64,000 nt of DNA from Mycobacterium persicum (GTDB taxonomy: Bacteria > Actinomycetota > Actinomycetes > Mycobacteriales > Mycobacteriaceae). Where the stretch lies: assembly GCF_002086675.1 (NCBI RefSeq), contig NZ_MVIF01000017.1:1-64000 (forward strand), in the 5' to 3' direction. The notes below the pieces were generated by a model. It saw only the letters and a program-made list of their open reading frames with translations. It did no database searches and was not told the DNA's origin. A program made the translations under genes and the position numbers. Positions 1-8,354 of the stretch are shown piece after piece (position 1 is the stretch's first letter; each line of letters opens with the position of its first letter).

Positions 1-625
1 GGTATGGGTAGTGGACGTCGGGGTCGTTGGGGGGCCGCATGTTTGGTGGTGGTGGGGCGGTGCGCCACGCGGCCGGGAGGTGACAGCCGGTGTCGTAGGA
101 GTAGGCCAGCAAATGCCCGTGGTTTACGAGATTGATCAGTGTGCCGTCGTCGCGGATTTGCGAATCATTGGCCGATCCCAACGGCAAGGGTGGGTCACCG
201 GGGGCGGAGTTGTTGGGCCGAAAACCGGCCGCTTTGAACACCGGTGCCAGCTCGGTGAGAATTTGCAGCCATTGCTCTGGGGTGGGTGCAGGTTCGCCGA
301 AGAAGTGGTCGCTTTCCTCTTGCCGGCCGATGGTCCGGACGAAGGGGTCGTTGCAGCCGTTAGTCGGATGACTCAAAGGGGTGCTGGAGAACTTTGTCTG
401 TGGCGAATATTCGGCGATCACCGCCCGGATGGTGGCGTCGAGGTTGGCGAGCTGCTGCTGGACTGTCTCCAGGTCGGGTCGGTCGTTGACGATTTTTTGT
501 ATGCGGTCCAACTCGTGGCGGCCGGGATTGGCATAGGGGTCGAAGGTGTTGGGTTTGACGCAGCCGGTGAGCAGCAGCGTGATGCACACCAGCCCGGCTG
601 TCAAGGGACGGTGTGCTCGATTCAT
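1..625 (-). CDS. LprP/LppA-like lipoprotein, copy 1 (3' end cut by window edge)
   Basis: About 208 codons read open from the ATG at 625 to the window edge without a stop. The protein starts with a positively charged n-region, a hydrophobic stretch and the lipobox LLTGC with Cys22, so it is probably lipid-anchored on the outer face of the membrane. It is nearly collinear with the lipoprotein at 861-1532: the cores [11 protein letters not shown] and [19 protein letters not shown] are shared, as is the proline-rich tail near [14 protein letters not shown]. The family resembles the mycobacterial LppA/LprP lipoproteins, whose function is unknown. The start overlaps the TGA of a degenerate hydrolase remnant upstream, just as the intact copy overlaps its own hydrolase. 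I read it as the older or newer half of a tandem duplication. The missing C-terminus lies outside the window. Confidence 0.8.
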   Translation of the reverse strand, partial: MNRAHRPLTAGLVCITLLLTGCVKPNTFDPYANPGRHELDRIQKIVNDRPDLETVQQQLANLDATIRAVIAEYSPQTKFSSTPLSHPTNGCNDPFVRTIGRQEESDHFFGEPAPTPEQWLQILTELAPVFKAAGFRPNNSAPGDPPLPLGSANDSQIRDDGTLINLVNHGHLLAYSYDTGCHLPAAWRTAPPPPNMRPPNDPDVHYPY

Positions 626-852
626 GAGGTCCTCAGCGGGATTGGAGGCGGCATTTCGTGGGGGCCGGCGCCAGCCGGGAGCGCGTCCACCCCGACCGCG
701 CGGGGCGTGATGAGGTCGTCGGTTTTCCGGCAAGCAGCCGCTGCCATGTTGTAGCCGCGCAGTTGCCCCCTGCGGTGCGGCGCGGAACGCACCGAACTCG
801 GGAATCACTTGGGACACATCACTATTGATTCGGTAGGTATGCCCTGGCTGCG
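626..852 (-). pseudogene. Remnant of DUF1023 hydrolase 3' end between the lipoprotein copies
   Basis: Translated on the minus strand, the last 22 codons read VDALPAGAGPHEMPPPIP and then LRTS-stop, clearly homologous to the C-terminus [18 protein letters not shown] of the intact hydrolase at 1529-3223. Further upstream, 770-850 aligns with roughly 1810-1885 of the intact gene (shared string accgaactcgggaatcactt with one difference), but about 110 bases in between are missing. No start or catalytic region remains. It is the broken 5' member of the duplicated hydrolase-lipoprotein pair. Confidence 0.75.
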
Positions 853-860
853 ATCGCTGG

Positions 861-1532
861 TCAAAAGGCGTCGCGGGTTCGGCCGCCGGGGGATCCGTAC
901 AGGTATGGGTAGTGGACGTCGGGGTCGTTCGGGGGACGCATGTTGGGCGGTGGCGGCGCGGTGCGCCACGCGGCCGGGAGGTGGCAGCCGGTGTCGTAGG
1001 AGTAGGACAGTGGGCTGTTCGCGTCGCCGTTCACCAAATCGATCAACACGCCGTCATCGCGGATCTGCGAGTCATTCGCCGACCCCAAAGGAAGCGGGGG
1101 ATCGCCCGGGGCGGCGTTGTTAGGCCGAAAACCCGCCGCCTTGAACACTGGCGCTAGCTCAGTGACGATCTGCAGCCACTGCCCCTGAGTTGGCGCCGGA
1201 CGGCCGACGAAGAGGTCGCTGTCCAGCTGACGGCCAATGGTCCGAGTGAATGGGTCCTTGCAGCCCATGATCGCATGGGAGTATGGCACTGTCGAGAATT
1301 GGGTCTGCGGCGAATATGTGGCCATCACCGCCCGGATGGTGGCGTCGAGGTTGGCGAGCTGCTGCTGGACCGTCTCTAGGTCGGGTCGTTCGTTGACGAT
1401 TTTTTGTAGGCGGTCCAACTCGTGGCGTCCGGGATTGGCATAAGGGTCGAAGGTGTTGGGTTTGATGCAGCTGGTGAGCAGCAAAGTAACGCTCAGCAGT
1501 CCACTTACCAAATAACGGCGTGGCCGGTTCAT
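861..1532 (-). CDS. lprP: LprP-like lipoprotein, copy 2
   Basis: This 223-residue protein has a signal peptide over residues 1-21 and the lipobox LLTSC (Cys22), so it should be processed by LspA and anchored in the membrane. Two further cysteines, in MGCKDPF and DTGCHLP, could form a disulfide outside the cell. The tail is rich in Pro and Tyr. The start codon shares the bases ATGA with the stop of the DUF1023 hydrolase, so the two are translationally coupled. The order lipoprotein, DUF1023 hydrolase, WXG-like protein, DUF1707 protein matches Rv0962c-Rv0966c of M. tuberculosis, which is why I use the symbol lprP. The family resembles LppA (lipoproteins confined to mycobacteria) and has no known biochemical role. 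Confidence 0.75.
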   Translation of the reverse strand: MNRPRRYLVSGLLSVTLLLTSCIKPNTFDPYANPGRHELDRLQKIVNERPDLETVQQQLANLDATIRAVMATYSPQTQFSTVPYSHAIMGCKDPFTRTIGRQLDSDLFVGRPAPTQGQWLQIVTELAPVFKAAGFRPNNAAPGDPPLPLGSANDSQIRDDGVLIDLVNGDANSPLSYSYDTGCHLPAAWRTAPPPPNMRPPNDPDVHYPYLYGSPGGRTRDAF

Positions 1533-3223
1533 ACGTGCTGCCGCGGGATTGGAGGCGGTACTTCATAGGGGCCGGCGCCGCCGGGCAGCCGGTCCACGCC
1601 GACGGCACGGGGTGTGATGAGGTCGTCGGGGAGTCCGGCCAGCACCGCTGCCATGTTGTAGCCGCTCATCCGAAGTTCGCCGTTGCTTCCCATGCGGGCA
1701 TACTCCGAATGACCGTAGGCCCGCTCATGAAGGTTGCCGTCACCGTAGTGACCGCCCAGTGCCAGCCCAGTACTGGTGGACAGTTCAGTCATGCCCGGTA
1801 CGTCCTGTGGTGCGGCACCGAATGCGCCGAACTCGGGAATCACTTGAGAGACATCATCATTGACACCGATCATGTAGTAGGCATGTCCCGGCTGAACTCC
1901 TAGCTGGGAAGCGTTGGTGAGTTCGGTACCCGGCGAACCGTACAGTACGACGTCGCTTACCGGTGCGCCCTGCTGCAGCGCCAGACTGGTCACCAGGGAC
2001 CCATAGGAATGCCCGAACGCGGTGATGTGTTGATCCGAGGCATTGGTGGCAGCCGCGAGGCCCGTGTAGAAGCGGTTCAACGGCCCCGCGGCATCGCGAG
2101 CCGACCAGTCATGCGTCACGTCCTTGAGGCTGTCGGGTGCGTCATATCCGAGCCACGCGATAGATGCCACCGCACCAGGGTTAGCCACGTTAGCGTTGGA
2201 GCGAAGTTCGAGCGCCTTGTTGCGCTGTGCTTTAGCTTCCCCGACCATCGCTTCAACGCTCGAACTCACTCGCGTGTTCAATCCGCCCACTGTGACACCG
2301 ACCCGTTCTGCATTGTCGACGTCGCCGATCCCTACCGCCGCCAACACCTTGCGGGAATTACTGGTGGTGTCCAACAGAATCAGGCTGCTGCCCGCGTTGG
2401 CGGTAAGTGCTCGCTGCAGCGCCTGCAGGTCCGCCAACTTCTCGGTATCCGTATGCCACACGCCATTTCCATCCAGCCAACCGCGCTGCAGCCGGTCGAG
2501 TTCGCGTTGCAGCACCGGTACATTGAGTTCGTTGCGAACTCTGGTCGGGACGCCGTCGAGGTTGCGAATGGCGTTGGGGAACCACTGTTTGACCCGATCC
2601 TGCTGTCCCGGTGTCAGCGAATGCCACCACTTGCTCACCTCCTTCGGATCGCTGCCCGGTGGCGGCATCTGCGGCATCTTGGGTGGCTCATGGCTGAGTT
2701 GGGTGTTGACCTGCTCGGGTGACAAGTCCCCGGCGGCGCCCCGAATCGCCGCGGCCAGATCCTCATCGGCGGTCTCGGCGTCAGCCAGCAGACGCTTGAT
2801 GTTTTCTGTCAGCCTGATCGCGGCATTGAGAATCGACTGCTGATCAGCAGGGGAGTACGACGACAAGTCAGCGGGCGGCAACGCCGCAGGGGTCGCATTG
2901 TCAATCGTCAGGTGGTAATCCCGGGCACTATCGCGAATGGCCTGCAGCCGCAACTTGATTGCGGCCACCTCGTCGGCCGATTTCTCCGCGGCCCGTGCGA
3001 CCGCCTCGCACGCATCGGCATGGTCGTCGAGAAGCAACGTCGTGCGGTGCGTTGCCGCCAGCGCCGCATCGGCGGCATCACCACCGAAGTCCAGCAACCG
3101 CACGGTGTCAGTGAGTGCCGCCGATGTGGTGCGGGTGCCGTGTGCACGGTCAATCGCTGCCTGAAACACCGTCCTGATCGCCGCAGGATCCCAGCGCTCA
3201 ATATCAGCTAACGTCAACGCCAT
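1529..3223 (-). CDS. DUF1023 alpha/beta-hydrolase fused to a helical N-domain
   Basis: The protein has 564 residues. The first 260 or so are Ala/Asp/Leu-rich and probably helical, like the WXG-type N-domains of secreted actinobacterial hydrolases. The C-terminal half is a DUF1023 alpha/beta hydrolase with the nucleophile elbow GHSYG around residue 405. I took the ATG at 3223 ([12 protein letters not shown]) as start because the longer open frame upstream is only the shadow of the WXG-like gene, which it overlaps by 20 bases. It is homologous to Rv0963c. The substrate is unknown. The coupling to a lipoprotein and to a WXG-like protein suggests an envelope or ESX-exported role, which is inference. 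Confidence 0.8.
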   Translation of the reverse strand: MALTLADIERWDPAAIRTVFQAAIDRAHGTRTTSAALTDTVRLLDFGGDAADAALAATHRTTLLLDDHADACEAVARAAEKSADEVAAIKLRLQAIRDSARDYHLTIDNATPAALPPADLSSYSPADQQSILNAAIRLTENIKRLLADAETADEDLAAAIRGAAGDLSPEQVNTQLSHEPPKMPQMPPPGSDPKEVSKWWHSLTPGQQDRVKQWFPNAIRNLDGVPTRVRNELNVPVLQRELDRLQRGWLDGNGVWHTDTEKLADLQALQRALTANAGSSLILLDTTSNSRKVLAAVGIGDVDNAERVGVTVGGLNTRVSSSVEAMVGEAKAQRNKALELRSNANVANPGAVASIAWLGYDAPDSLKDVTHDWSARDAAGPLNRFYTGLAAATNASDQHITAFGHSYGSLVTSLALQQGAPVSDVVLYGSPGTELTNASQLGVQPGHAYYMIGVNDDVSQVIPEFGAFGAAPQDVPGMTELSTSTGLALGGHYGDGNLHERAYGHSEYARMGSNGELRMSGYNMAAVLAGLPDDLITPRAVGVDRLPGGAGPYEVPPPIPRQHV

Positions 3224-3548
3224 CGAATCGACCGCTGCTGCCAGCCTGCGCACGGACCGCGGCCAGCGCCGCGGCGTTGCTCTGGTCCATCTCAGCGAAG
3301 CCGACCGCCGCGAGATGCATGCCGCAGGAATGCTCACCGAATCGATCGGCGTGGGTGGCGCTGACCGTCTCCCAGCTACCCAGCAATCCCGACAGGGCGC
3401 CAGCCGAAGAGCCGACCCATCCCGACCGCGCGCCTTCGGCTGCACCGTGGCATGACTGGTGCAAAACCAGCAGTGACTCACCGTGATTGGCCAACTCATA
3501 TCCCACCCGAGTCAGGACTTCAGGAACGACACGCAACGTCTCCATCAT
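3204..3548 (-). CDS. WXG100-like small helical protein (ESX-substrate-like)
   Basis: This is a 114-residue, cysteine-poor, helix-rich protein with a Trp-x-Gly turn (W44-V45-G46 within RSGWVGSS) between two predicted helices. That layout is typical of WXG100/DUF2580-type proteins of type VII secretion. It is the first gene of a three-gene unit (WXG-like, DUF1023 hydrolase, lipoprotein) and overlaps the hydrolase by 20 bases. The start may be 3548 or the second Met at 3545. The counterpart in M. tuberculosis would be Rv0964c. No C-terminal YxxxD/E signal is visible, so if it is exported it probably depends on a partner. The partner is not known. Confidence 0.6.
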   Translation of the reverse strand: MMETLRVVPEVLTRVGYELANHGESLLVLHQSCHGAAEGARSGWVGSSAGALSGLLGSWETVSATHADRFGEHSCGMHLAAVGFAEMDQSNAAALAAVRAQAGSSGRFDGVDVS

Positions 3549-3638
3549 CGACCCTCCCGATCAGCCAGCAAGCAAACCTCCGGGGAGTATGGCACACAGC
3601 CGCCAACCGGGCTATTCACCTTTGGCGGCCGTAACGGG

Positions 3639-4241
3639 CTACTTGCGGGGCTTGCGCGGTTTACGCTTGATGCCCACGCCGCCCCAGAACGAGAAGCCGC
3701 GGATCTTCACCTTGGGTGCACCCCGGCTACCCTCGCCCACGACTTCGCGGTCGAAGTTGCCCATCACTCCGCGGCCGTGGATTTCGACGTGGACTTCGGG
3801 GGGCAAAAGGATGGTCTGCACACCCATGATCGAGTATGCGCGGATCTCGACCTCGGTTGAGGTGAAGTCGGCGTAGCGCAAATCCAGCACGCCGGTTCCC
3901 CAGAGCGCGAAGGTGGTCAGCTTCTTCGGCACATTCCATCGGCCGCGCCGCTCGAACCCACTGAGCAACGCGAGCAACAGGGTGGACGGGGCCGGGTTGC
4001 AGTTGCCGCCGCGACGGGGGCTTACCGAGGCGCCGGGCAGGTCGGCTCGAAGCTGGTCCAGCTCTCGGTATGTGGTTGCCGCGTACGCCCTGGTAAGCCG
4101 CTCTTCGTACTCGTTGAGCTGCAGGCGACCCTGTTCCGCCGCGTACGCCAGCAACTGCGCGATCTGAATGCGATCGGTGTCAGCCGCGAGCGACGAATCG
4201 TCACGCGTGTCTTTCGTGTCGCGCTGGGCCGGGTTGCTCAT
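3639..4241 (-). CDS. DUF1707 / LiaF-like (DUF2154) protein
   Basis: This 200-residue cytoplasmic protein has two parts. Residues 17-68 form a SHOCT-like DUF1707 domain (DRIQIAQLLAYAAEQGRL, EYEERLTRAYAATTYREL). Residues 115-190 form a beta-rich segment like the cell-wall-stress LiaF/DUF2154 domain, with RAYSIMGVQTILLPPEV and GVMGNFDRE. The tail is basic (KRKPRKPRK). The start was placed at MSNPAQRD (4241), giving the same length as Rv0966c as I remember it. No function is established. In M. tuberculosis the neighbour on the 5' side is the copper regulator csoR. Here the next gene upstream is echA7, only 102 bases away. Confidence 0.75.
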   Translation of the reverse strand: MSNPAQRDTKDTRDDSSLAADTDRIQIAQLLAYAAEQGRLQLNEYEERLTRAYAATTYRELDQLRADLPGASVSPRRGGNCNPAPSTLLLALLSGFERRGRWNVPKKLTTFALWGTGVLDLRYADFTSTEVEIRAYSIMGVQTILLPPEVHVEIHGRGVMGNFDREVVGEGSRGAPKVKIRGFSFWGGVGIKRKPRKPRK

Positions 4242-4343
4242 CACCCACGAGCGTACGACGTCCAGGATTTGCTGCAAGCTGGCTGGCTGAACTGCAACCT
4301 GCCCCCGGCCAAGTCCGAGTCGCCCAGCCGGCAAATGTGCTGC

Positions 4344-5201
4344 TCAGCGACTCGCCGGGTCGGATTTGACCCAACTCGGTGGTCGTTTCTGCAGGAATGC
4401 CAGCATGCCCTCGCGCGCTTCCTCCGAAACGAACAGCCGCGCCGACTCCTCGGTGAGCCGTTGGGCGTCGCGGTCAAATCTTTCCAGCACCGCGGCGGTC
4501 GTCAGGGCCTTCGACGCCGCCAGGCCCTGCGGTGACCCGCGGCCAACCTCGGCGACCAGCTTGGCCACCGCGGCATCCACATCGTCGGCTGCCATGGTGA
4601 CCAAGCCGATCTCCGCGGCTTCGCTGGCGCCGAACGTCTCGCCCGTCAGGTAGTACCGGGCCGCCGCGCGCGGCGATAGCTTGGGCAGCAACGTCAGCGA
4701 AATGATCGCCGGGGCCACGCCGATCCGGGCTTCGGTCAGCGCAAAGGTGCTGCGCGGGCCGGCGACCACCATGTCGCAGGCCCCGACCAGACCGAACCCG
4801 CCGGCTCGGACATGCCCGTTGACCGCGCCGATGACCGGCCGTGGGGACTCGACGATGGCGCGCAGCACCGTCGTCATCTCCTGGGCCCGCGCTACCGCCA
4901 TGTCGTATGCCGATGGTGGCGACCCGCTTCGCCCGGCTGCGCCGCCCTCGCGATCGCGATCACCACGCGGGTCGCCACTGCCGGCCTCGCTCAAGTCCGC
5001 GCCCGCGCAGAAGGTGCCGCCGGTGTGGGTGAGCACCACCACCCGTACCGCCGGATCCGCGGCAGCGTCTCGCAATCCCTGATGCAGCTGGCTGACCAGG
5101 ACGCTCGACAGTGCGTTGCGGTTGTGCGGCGAGTTGAGCGTCAACCGTGCCAGCGGACCGCCGCACTCGTCCGGCCCCGCGTATTCTACGAGAGCGTCCA
5201 T
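4344..5201 (-). CDS. echA7: Enoyl-CoA hydratase/isomerase family protein EchA7
   Basis: At 285 residues it has the crotonase fold. It shows HNRNALSS near residue 27, the first oxyanion-hole segment GGTFCAGADLSE near residue 61, and the second NGHVRAGGFGLVGACDMV. It is expected to hydrate an enoyl-CoA intermediate. The start codon shares one base with the fadE12 stop (TGATG), so it is the last gene of the coupled operon AtuA-like, fadE13, accD2, accA2, fadE12, echA7. Together with the acyl-CoA dehydrogenases and biotin carboxylase the set resembles branched-chain or isoprenoid acyl-CoA degradation. The exact substrate cannot be told from the sequence. Confidence 0.85.
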   Translation of the reverse strand: MDALVEYAGPDECGGPLARLTLNSPHNRNALSSVLVSQLHQGLRDAAADPAVRVVVLTHTGGTFCAGADLSEAGSGDPRGDRDREGGAAGRSGSPPSAYDMAVARAQEMTTVLRAIVESPRPVIGAVNGHVRAGGFGLVGACDMVVAGPRSTFALTEARIGVAPAIISLTLLPKLSPRAAARYYLTGETFGASEAAEIGLVTMAADDVDAAVAKLVAEVGRGSPQGLAASKALTTAAVLERFDRDAQRLTEESARLFVSEEAREGMLAFLQKRPPSWVKSDPASR

Positions 5202-6367
5202 CAGTAAGACCGGGGCAGGCCCAGCGATGTCTGCGCGACGAAGTTGAGCACCATTTCGCGGCTGATCGGGGCGATCCGGGCCAGCCGGGCCGACGTCATC
5301 ATCGCGGCCACGCCGTATTCTTTGGTCAGCCCGTTGCCGCCCATGGACTGCACGGCCTGGTCGACCGCCCGGGTCGAGGCTTCGGCCGCAGCGTATTTGG
5401 CCATGTTGGCCGCCTCGGCCGCGCCCACGTCGTCGCCGTGGTCGTAGAGCGTGGCGGCCTTCTGCATCATCAGCTTGGCCAGTTCAACCTCAATGTGGCA
5501 CTGCGCCAACGGATGCGCCAACCCCTGATGCGCGCCGATCGGGGTGGACCACACCTGACGCGTCTTGACGTAGTCGACGGCCTTGCCCAGCGCGAACCGC
5601 CCCATGCCGACGGCGCTGGCCGCTCCCATGATGCGCTCGGGGTTCAGACCGGCGAAAAGCTGTGCGATCGCCGCGTCCTGGGCCCCGACCAGTGCGTCGG
5701 CGGGCAGTCGGACGTCGTCGAGGAACACCTGGAACTGGCGTTCCGGGCTGATCAGCTCCATCTCGATCGGCGTATAGGTGAAGCCGGGTGCGTCGGTGGG
5801 CACCACGAACAACGCCGGACGCAGCTTGCCGGTCTTGGCCTCTTCCGTGCGACCTACCACCAGTACCGCCTGCGCCTGGTCGATGCCGGAGATATAGACC
5901 TTCTGGCCCTTGAGAATCCAGTCGCTGCCGTCGCGGTGGGCGGTGGTGGTGATCTTGTGTGAATTGGACCCGGCGTCCGGCTCGGTGATCGCGAACGCCA
6001 TCGTCAACGACCCGTCGGCGATGCCCGGCAGCCAGCGCTGCTTTTGTTCATCGGTGCCGAACTTGGCGATGATGGTGCCGTTGATGGCCGGCGACACCAC
6101 CATCAGCAGCAGTGCGGAGCCCGCTGCCGCCATCTCCTCCATCACCAGCGACAGCTCGTACATGCCGGCGCCGCCGCCGCCGTATTCCTCGGGCAGGTTC
6201 ACCCCGATAAACCCGAGTTTTCCTGCCTCGGACCATAATTCGGTGGTGTGCTGATGCGCGCGAGCCTTTTTCAGGTAGTACTCGTGGCCGTAGTGGGACA
6301 CCCATTCGGCCACCGCCTTGCGCAGCGCCTGGCGCTCTTCGCTTTCGATGAAGCTGGTGTCGGTCAT
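5201..6367 (-). CDS. fadE12: Acyl-CoA dehydrogenase FadE12
   Basis: This 388-residue flavoprotein has the usual family order: helical N-domain, beta-barrel with the substrate/FAD motif FAITEPDAGSNSHK, and C-terminal helices with QAVQSMGGNGLTKEYG. It would oxidise an acyl-CoA to the 2-enoyl-CoA and pass electrons to ETF. It overlaps accA2 by four bases (ATGA) and touches echA7 by one, so it belongs to the same transcript. Two different FadE proteins (FadE12, FadE13) flank the carboxylase subunits, which fits a pathway with two dehydrogenation steps or a heteromeric enzyme. Substrate unknown. Confidence 0.88.
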   Translation of the reverse strand: MTDTSFIESEERQALRKAVAEWVSHYGHEYYLKKARAHQHTTELWSEAGKLGFIGVNLPEEYGGGGAGMYELSLVMEEMAAAGSALLLMVVSPAINGTIIAKFGTDEQKQRWLPGIADGSLTMAFAITEPDAGSNSHKITTTAHRDGSDWILKGQKVYISGIDQAQAVLVVGRTEEAKTGKLRPALFVVPTDAPGFTYTPIEMELISPERQFQVFLDDVRLPADALVGAQDAAIAQLFAGLNPERIMGAASAVGMGRFALGKAVDYVKTRQVWSTPIGAHQGLAHPLAQCHIEVELAKLMMQKAATLYDHGDDVGAAEAANMAKYAAAEASTRAVDQAVQSMGGNGLTKEYGVAAMMTSARLARIAPISREMVLNFVAQTSLGLPRSY

Positions 6368-8349
6368 TGTGAATCTCCTTGTGCTTCGGGTCCTTCCACG
6401 CGTGCCAGCACGGCACCGACGTCGACCTGCTGGCCGGTGTGGACGTTGAGCTGGGTGAGTACACCGTCAGTCGGCGCGCTGATGGTGTGTTCCATTTTCA
6501 TGGCCTCCAGCCAGATCAACGGCTGACCCGCTGAGACGGTATCGCCGACCTCGGCGCCCAGGCGGATGACGTTGCCAGGCATGGGCGCCACCAACGATCC
6601 CTGCTCGACGGCCGAACCCGGCTCGGGAAAGCGGGATAGTGCGACCAGATGCACCGGTCCGATGGCGGAATCGACGTAGACGTCCTGGCCGTAGCGCGCC
6701 ACCGTGAAGCCGCGGTCCACGCCGTTACCGTCGGCCAGCACCACCTGGTCCGGCGTGGCCGATACCAGTTGGACGGATCCGTCGCCGGGCAGCTCCAATC
6801 CATTCCTGCTGAACCGGTATTCGATGCGGTGTTGTTCGCCGCCGTCGTCGAGGTACGTCTTGACCTGATAGCCCGACGCCAGGTTGCGCCAGCCACTGGG
6901 GATAGAGCCGAACACCCCGGCGGTAGCCCGATTGTGCGCGGCGTCGGCCAGGGCGGCGGCGATCACCGACAACCGGATCGCCGTCGCGTCGGCCAGCGGT
7001 GCCGACAGCTTCGCCAGCCCGTGCGTGTCGAAAAACGCGGTATCCGTGGCGCCGTCGAGAAAAGCCGGGTGGCGCAGCACGTTGACCAACAGCTCGCGGT
7101 TAGTGCGCAGGCCGTGCAGACGGGTGCGGGCCAGCGCATCGGCGAGCACCAACGCCGACTGCCGGCGCGTCGGAGCATACGAGATGACCTTGGCCAGCAT
7201 CGGGTCGTAGTGGATCGACACCGTCGAGCCGGCAACGATTCCCGAGTCCTGCCGGATCCCGGTCCGGTGCCCCAGCCTGCCGAACTGCGCTCGCACCGAC
7301 GGCACGTCGATGCGGTGCACCAGACCGGCCTGCGGCTGCCAGCCGTGCGCCGGGTCCTCTGCATAGAGCCGGGCTTCGATCGAATAACCATGGGCCACAG
7401 GTGGTTCGGCATCCAGCCGGCCGCCTTCGGCGACCACGAGCTGCAGTTCAACCAGATCCAGGCCGGTGGTCTCCTCGGTGACCGGGTGCTCGACCTGCAG
7501 CCGGGTGTTCATTTCCAGGAAATAGAACTCGCCGTCATCATCGGCGAGGAACTCCACCGTCCCCGCACCGGCATAGCCGATGGCGGAGGCCGCCAGTCGA
7601 GCGGCGTCAAACAGCTTGGCACGCATACCAGGTATGCGCTCCACCAACGGAGAAGGCGCTTCTTCGATGATCTTCTGGTGGCGGCGCTGAATGGAGCATT
7701 CCCGTTCGCCGACGGCCCAGACGGTGCCGTGCATGTCGGCCAGGACCTGTACCTCGACGTGGTGTCCGGTGGGCAGATAACGCTCACAGAACACCGTCGG
7801 GTCGCCGAAGGCGGACTGCGCTTCACGCTGGGCGGCCTCGACTTCGGCCGGCAAATCGGACAATTCGCGAACAATCCGCATCCCGCGGCCACCACCGCCC
7901 GCGGATGCCTTCACCAGCACCGGCAGCTGGGCTTGGGTGACCGTGTCCGGGTCGAGCTCGTCGAGCACCGGCACTCCGGCGGCCGCCATCAGCTTCTTGG
8001 ATTCGATCTTGGAACCCATGGCCCGCACCGCGTCCACCGGTGGGCCGACCCAGGTCAGTCCCGCCTCTTGTACGGCATCGGCGAAATCGGCGTTCTCCGA
8101 CAGGAACCCGTAGCCAGGGTGTACCGCATCCGCGGCCGCGGCCCGGGCGGCCGTGATGATGGCGTCGGCGTTGAGATAGTCGTTGGTCTTGGGCAGCCGC
8201 ACCCGGGCGTCGGCCTCGGCGACATGCGGTGCTGCGGCATCCGGCTCGGTGTAGACGGCGACGGTGCCCAAGCCCAGCCGGCGGCAGGTGGCGAACACCC
8301 GTCGCGCGATCTCGCCGCGATTGGCAACCAGTACTCGAGTGATCGGCAT
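6364..8349 (-). CDS. accA2: Acyl-CoA carboxylase alpha subunit AccA2 (biotin carboxylase + BCCP)
   Basis: This 661-residue protein begins with a biotin carboxylase domain (VLVANRGEIARRVF at the start, ATP-grasp glycine loop KASAGGGGRGMRI, active-site EMNTRLQVEHPVTE). It ends with a biotinyl carrier domain whose lysine sits in EAMKMEH, about 60 residues from the C-terminus. It carboxylates biotin for transfer by AccD2 to an acyl-CoA. The start at 8349 (MPITRV) fits the family. A second in-frame ATG at 8355 touches the accD2 stop as TGATG and may be the real coupled start. It is homologous to Rv0973c. Which acyl-CoA is carboxylated is unclear; methylcrotonyl- or geranyl-CoA-like substrates are possible. 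Confidence 0.9.
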   Translation of the reverse strand: MPITRVLVANRGEIARRVFATCRRLGLGTVAVYTEPDAAAPHVAEADARVRLPKTNDYLNADAIITAARAAAADAVHPGYGFLSENADFADAVQEAGLTWVGPPVDAVRAMGSKIESKKLMAAAGVPVLDELDPDTVTQAQLPVLVKASAGGGGRGMRIVRELSDLPAEVEAAQREAQSAFGDPTVFCERYLPTGHHVEVQVLADMHGTVWAVGERECSIQRRHQKIIEEAPSPLVERIPGMRAKLFDAARLAASAIGYAGAGTVEFLADDDGEFYFLEMNTRLQVEHPVTEETTGLDLVELQLVVAEGGRLDAEPPVAHGYSIEARLYAEDPAHGWQPQAGLVHRIDVPSVRAQFGRLGHRTGIRQDSGIVAGSTVSIHYDPMLAKVISYAPTRRQSALVLADALARTRLHGLRTNRELLVNVLRHPAFLDGATDTAFFDTHGLAKLSAPLADATAIRLSVIAAALADAAHNRATAGVFGSIPSGWRNLASGYQVKTYLDDGGEQHRIEYRFSRNGLELPGDGSVQLVSATPDQVVLADGNGVDRGFTVARYGQDVYVDSAIGPVHLVALSRFPEPGSAVEQGSLVAPMPGNVIRLGAEVGDTVSAGQPLIWLEAMKMEHTISAPTDGVLTQLNVHTGQQVDVGAVLARVEGPEAQGDSQ

Positions 8350-8354
8350 TTGCA

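Noticed and set aside
1..625. First lipoprotein copy as a pseudogene
   Set aside because: The frame is intact from start to window edge with a good lipobox. It is only cut by the window.
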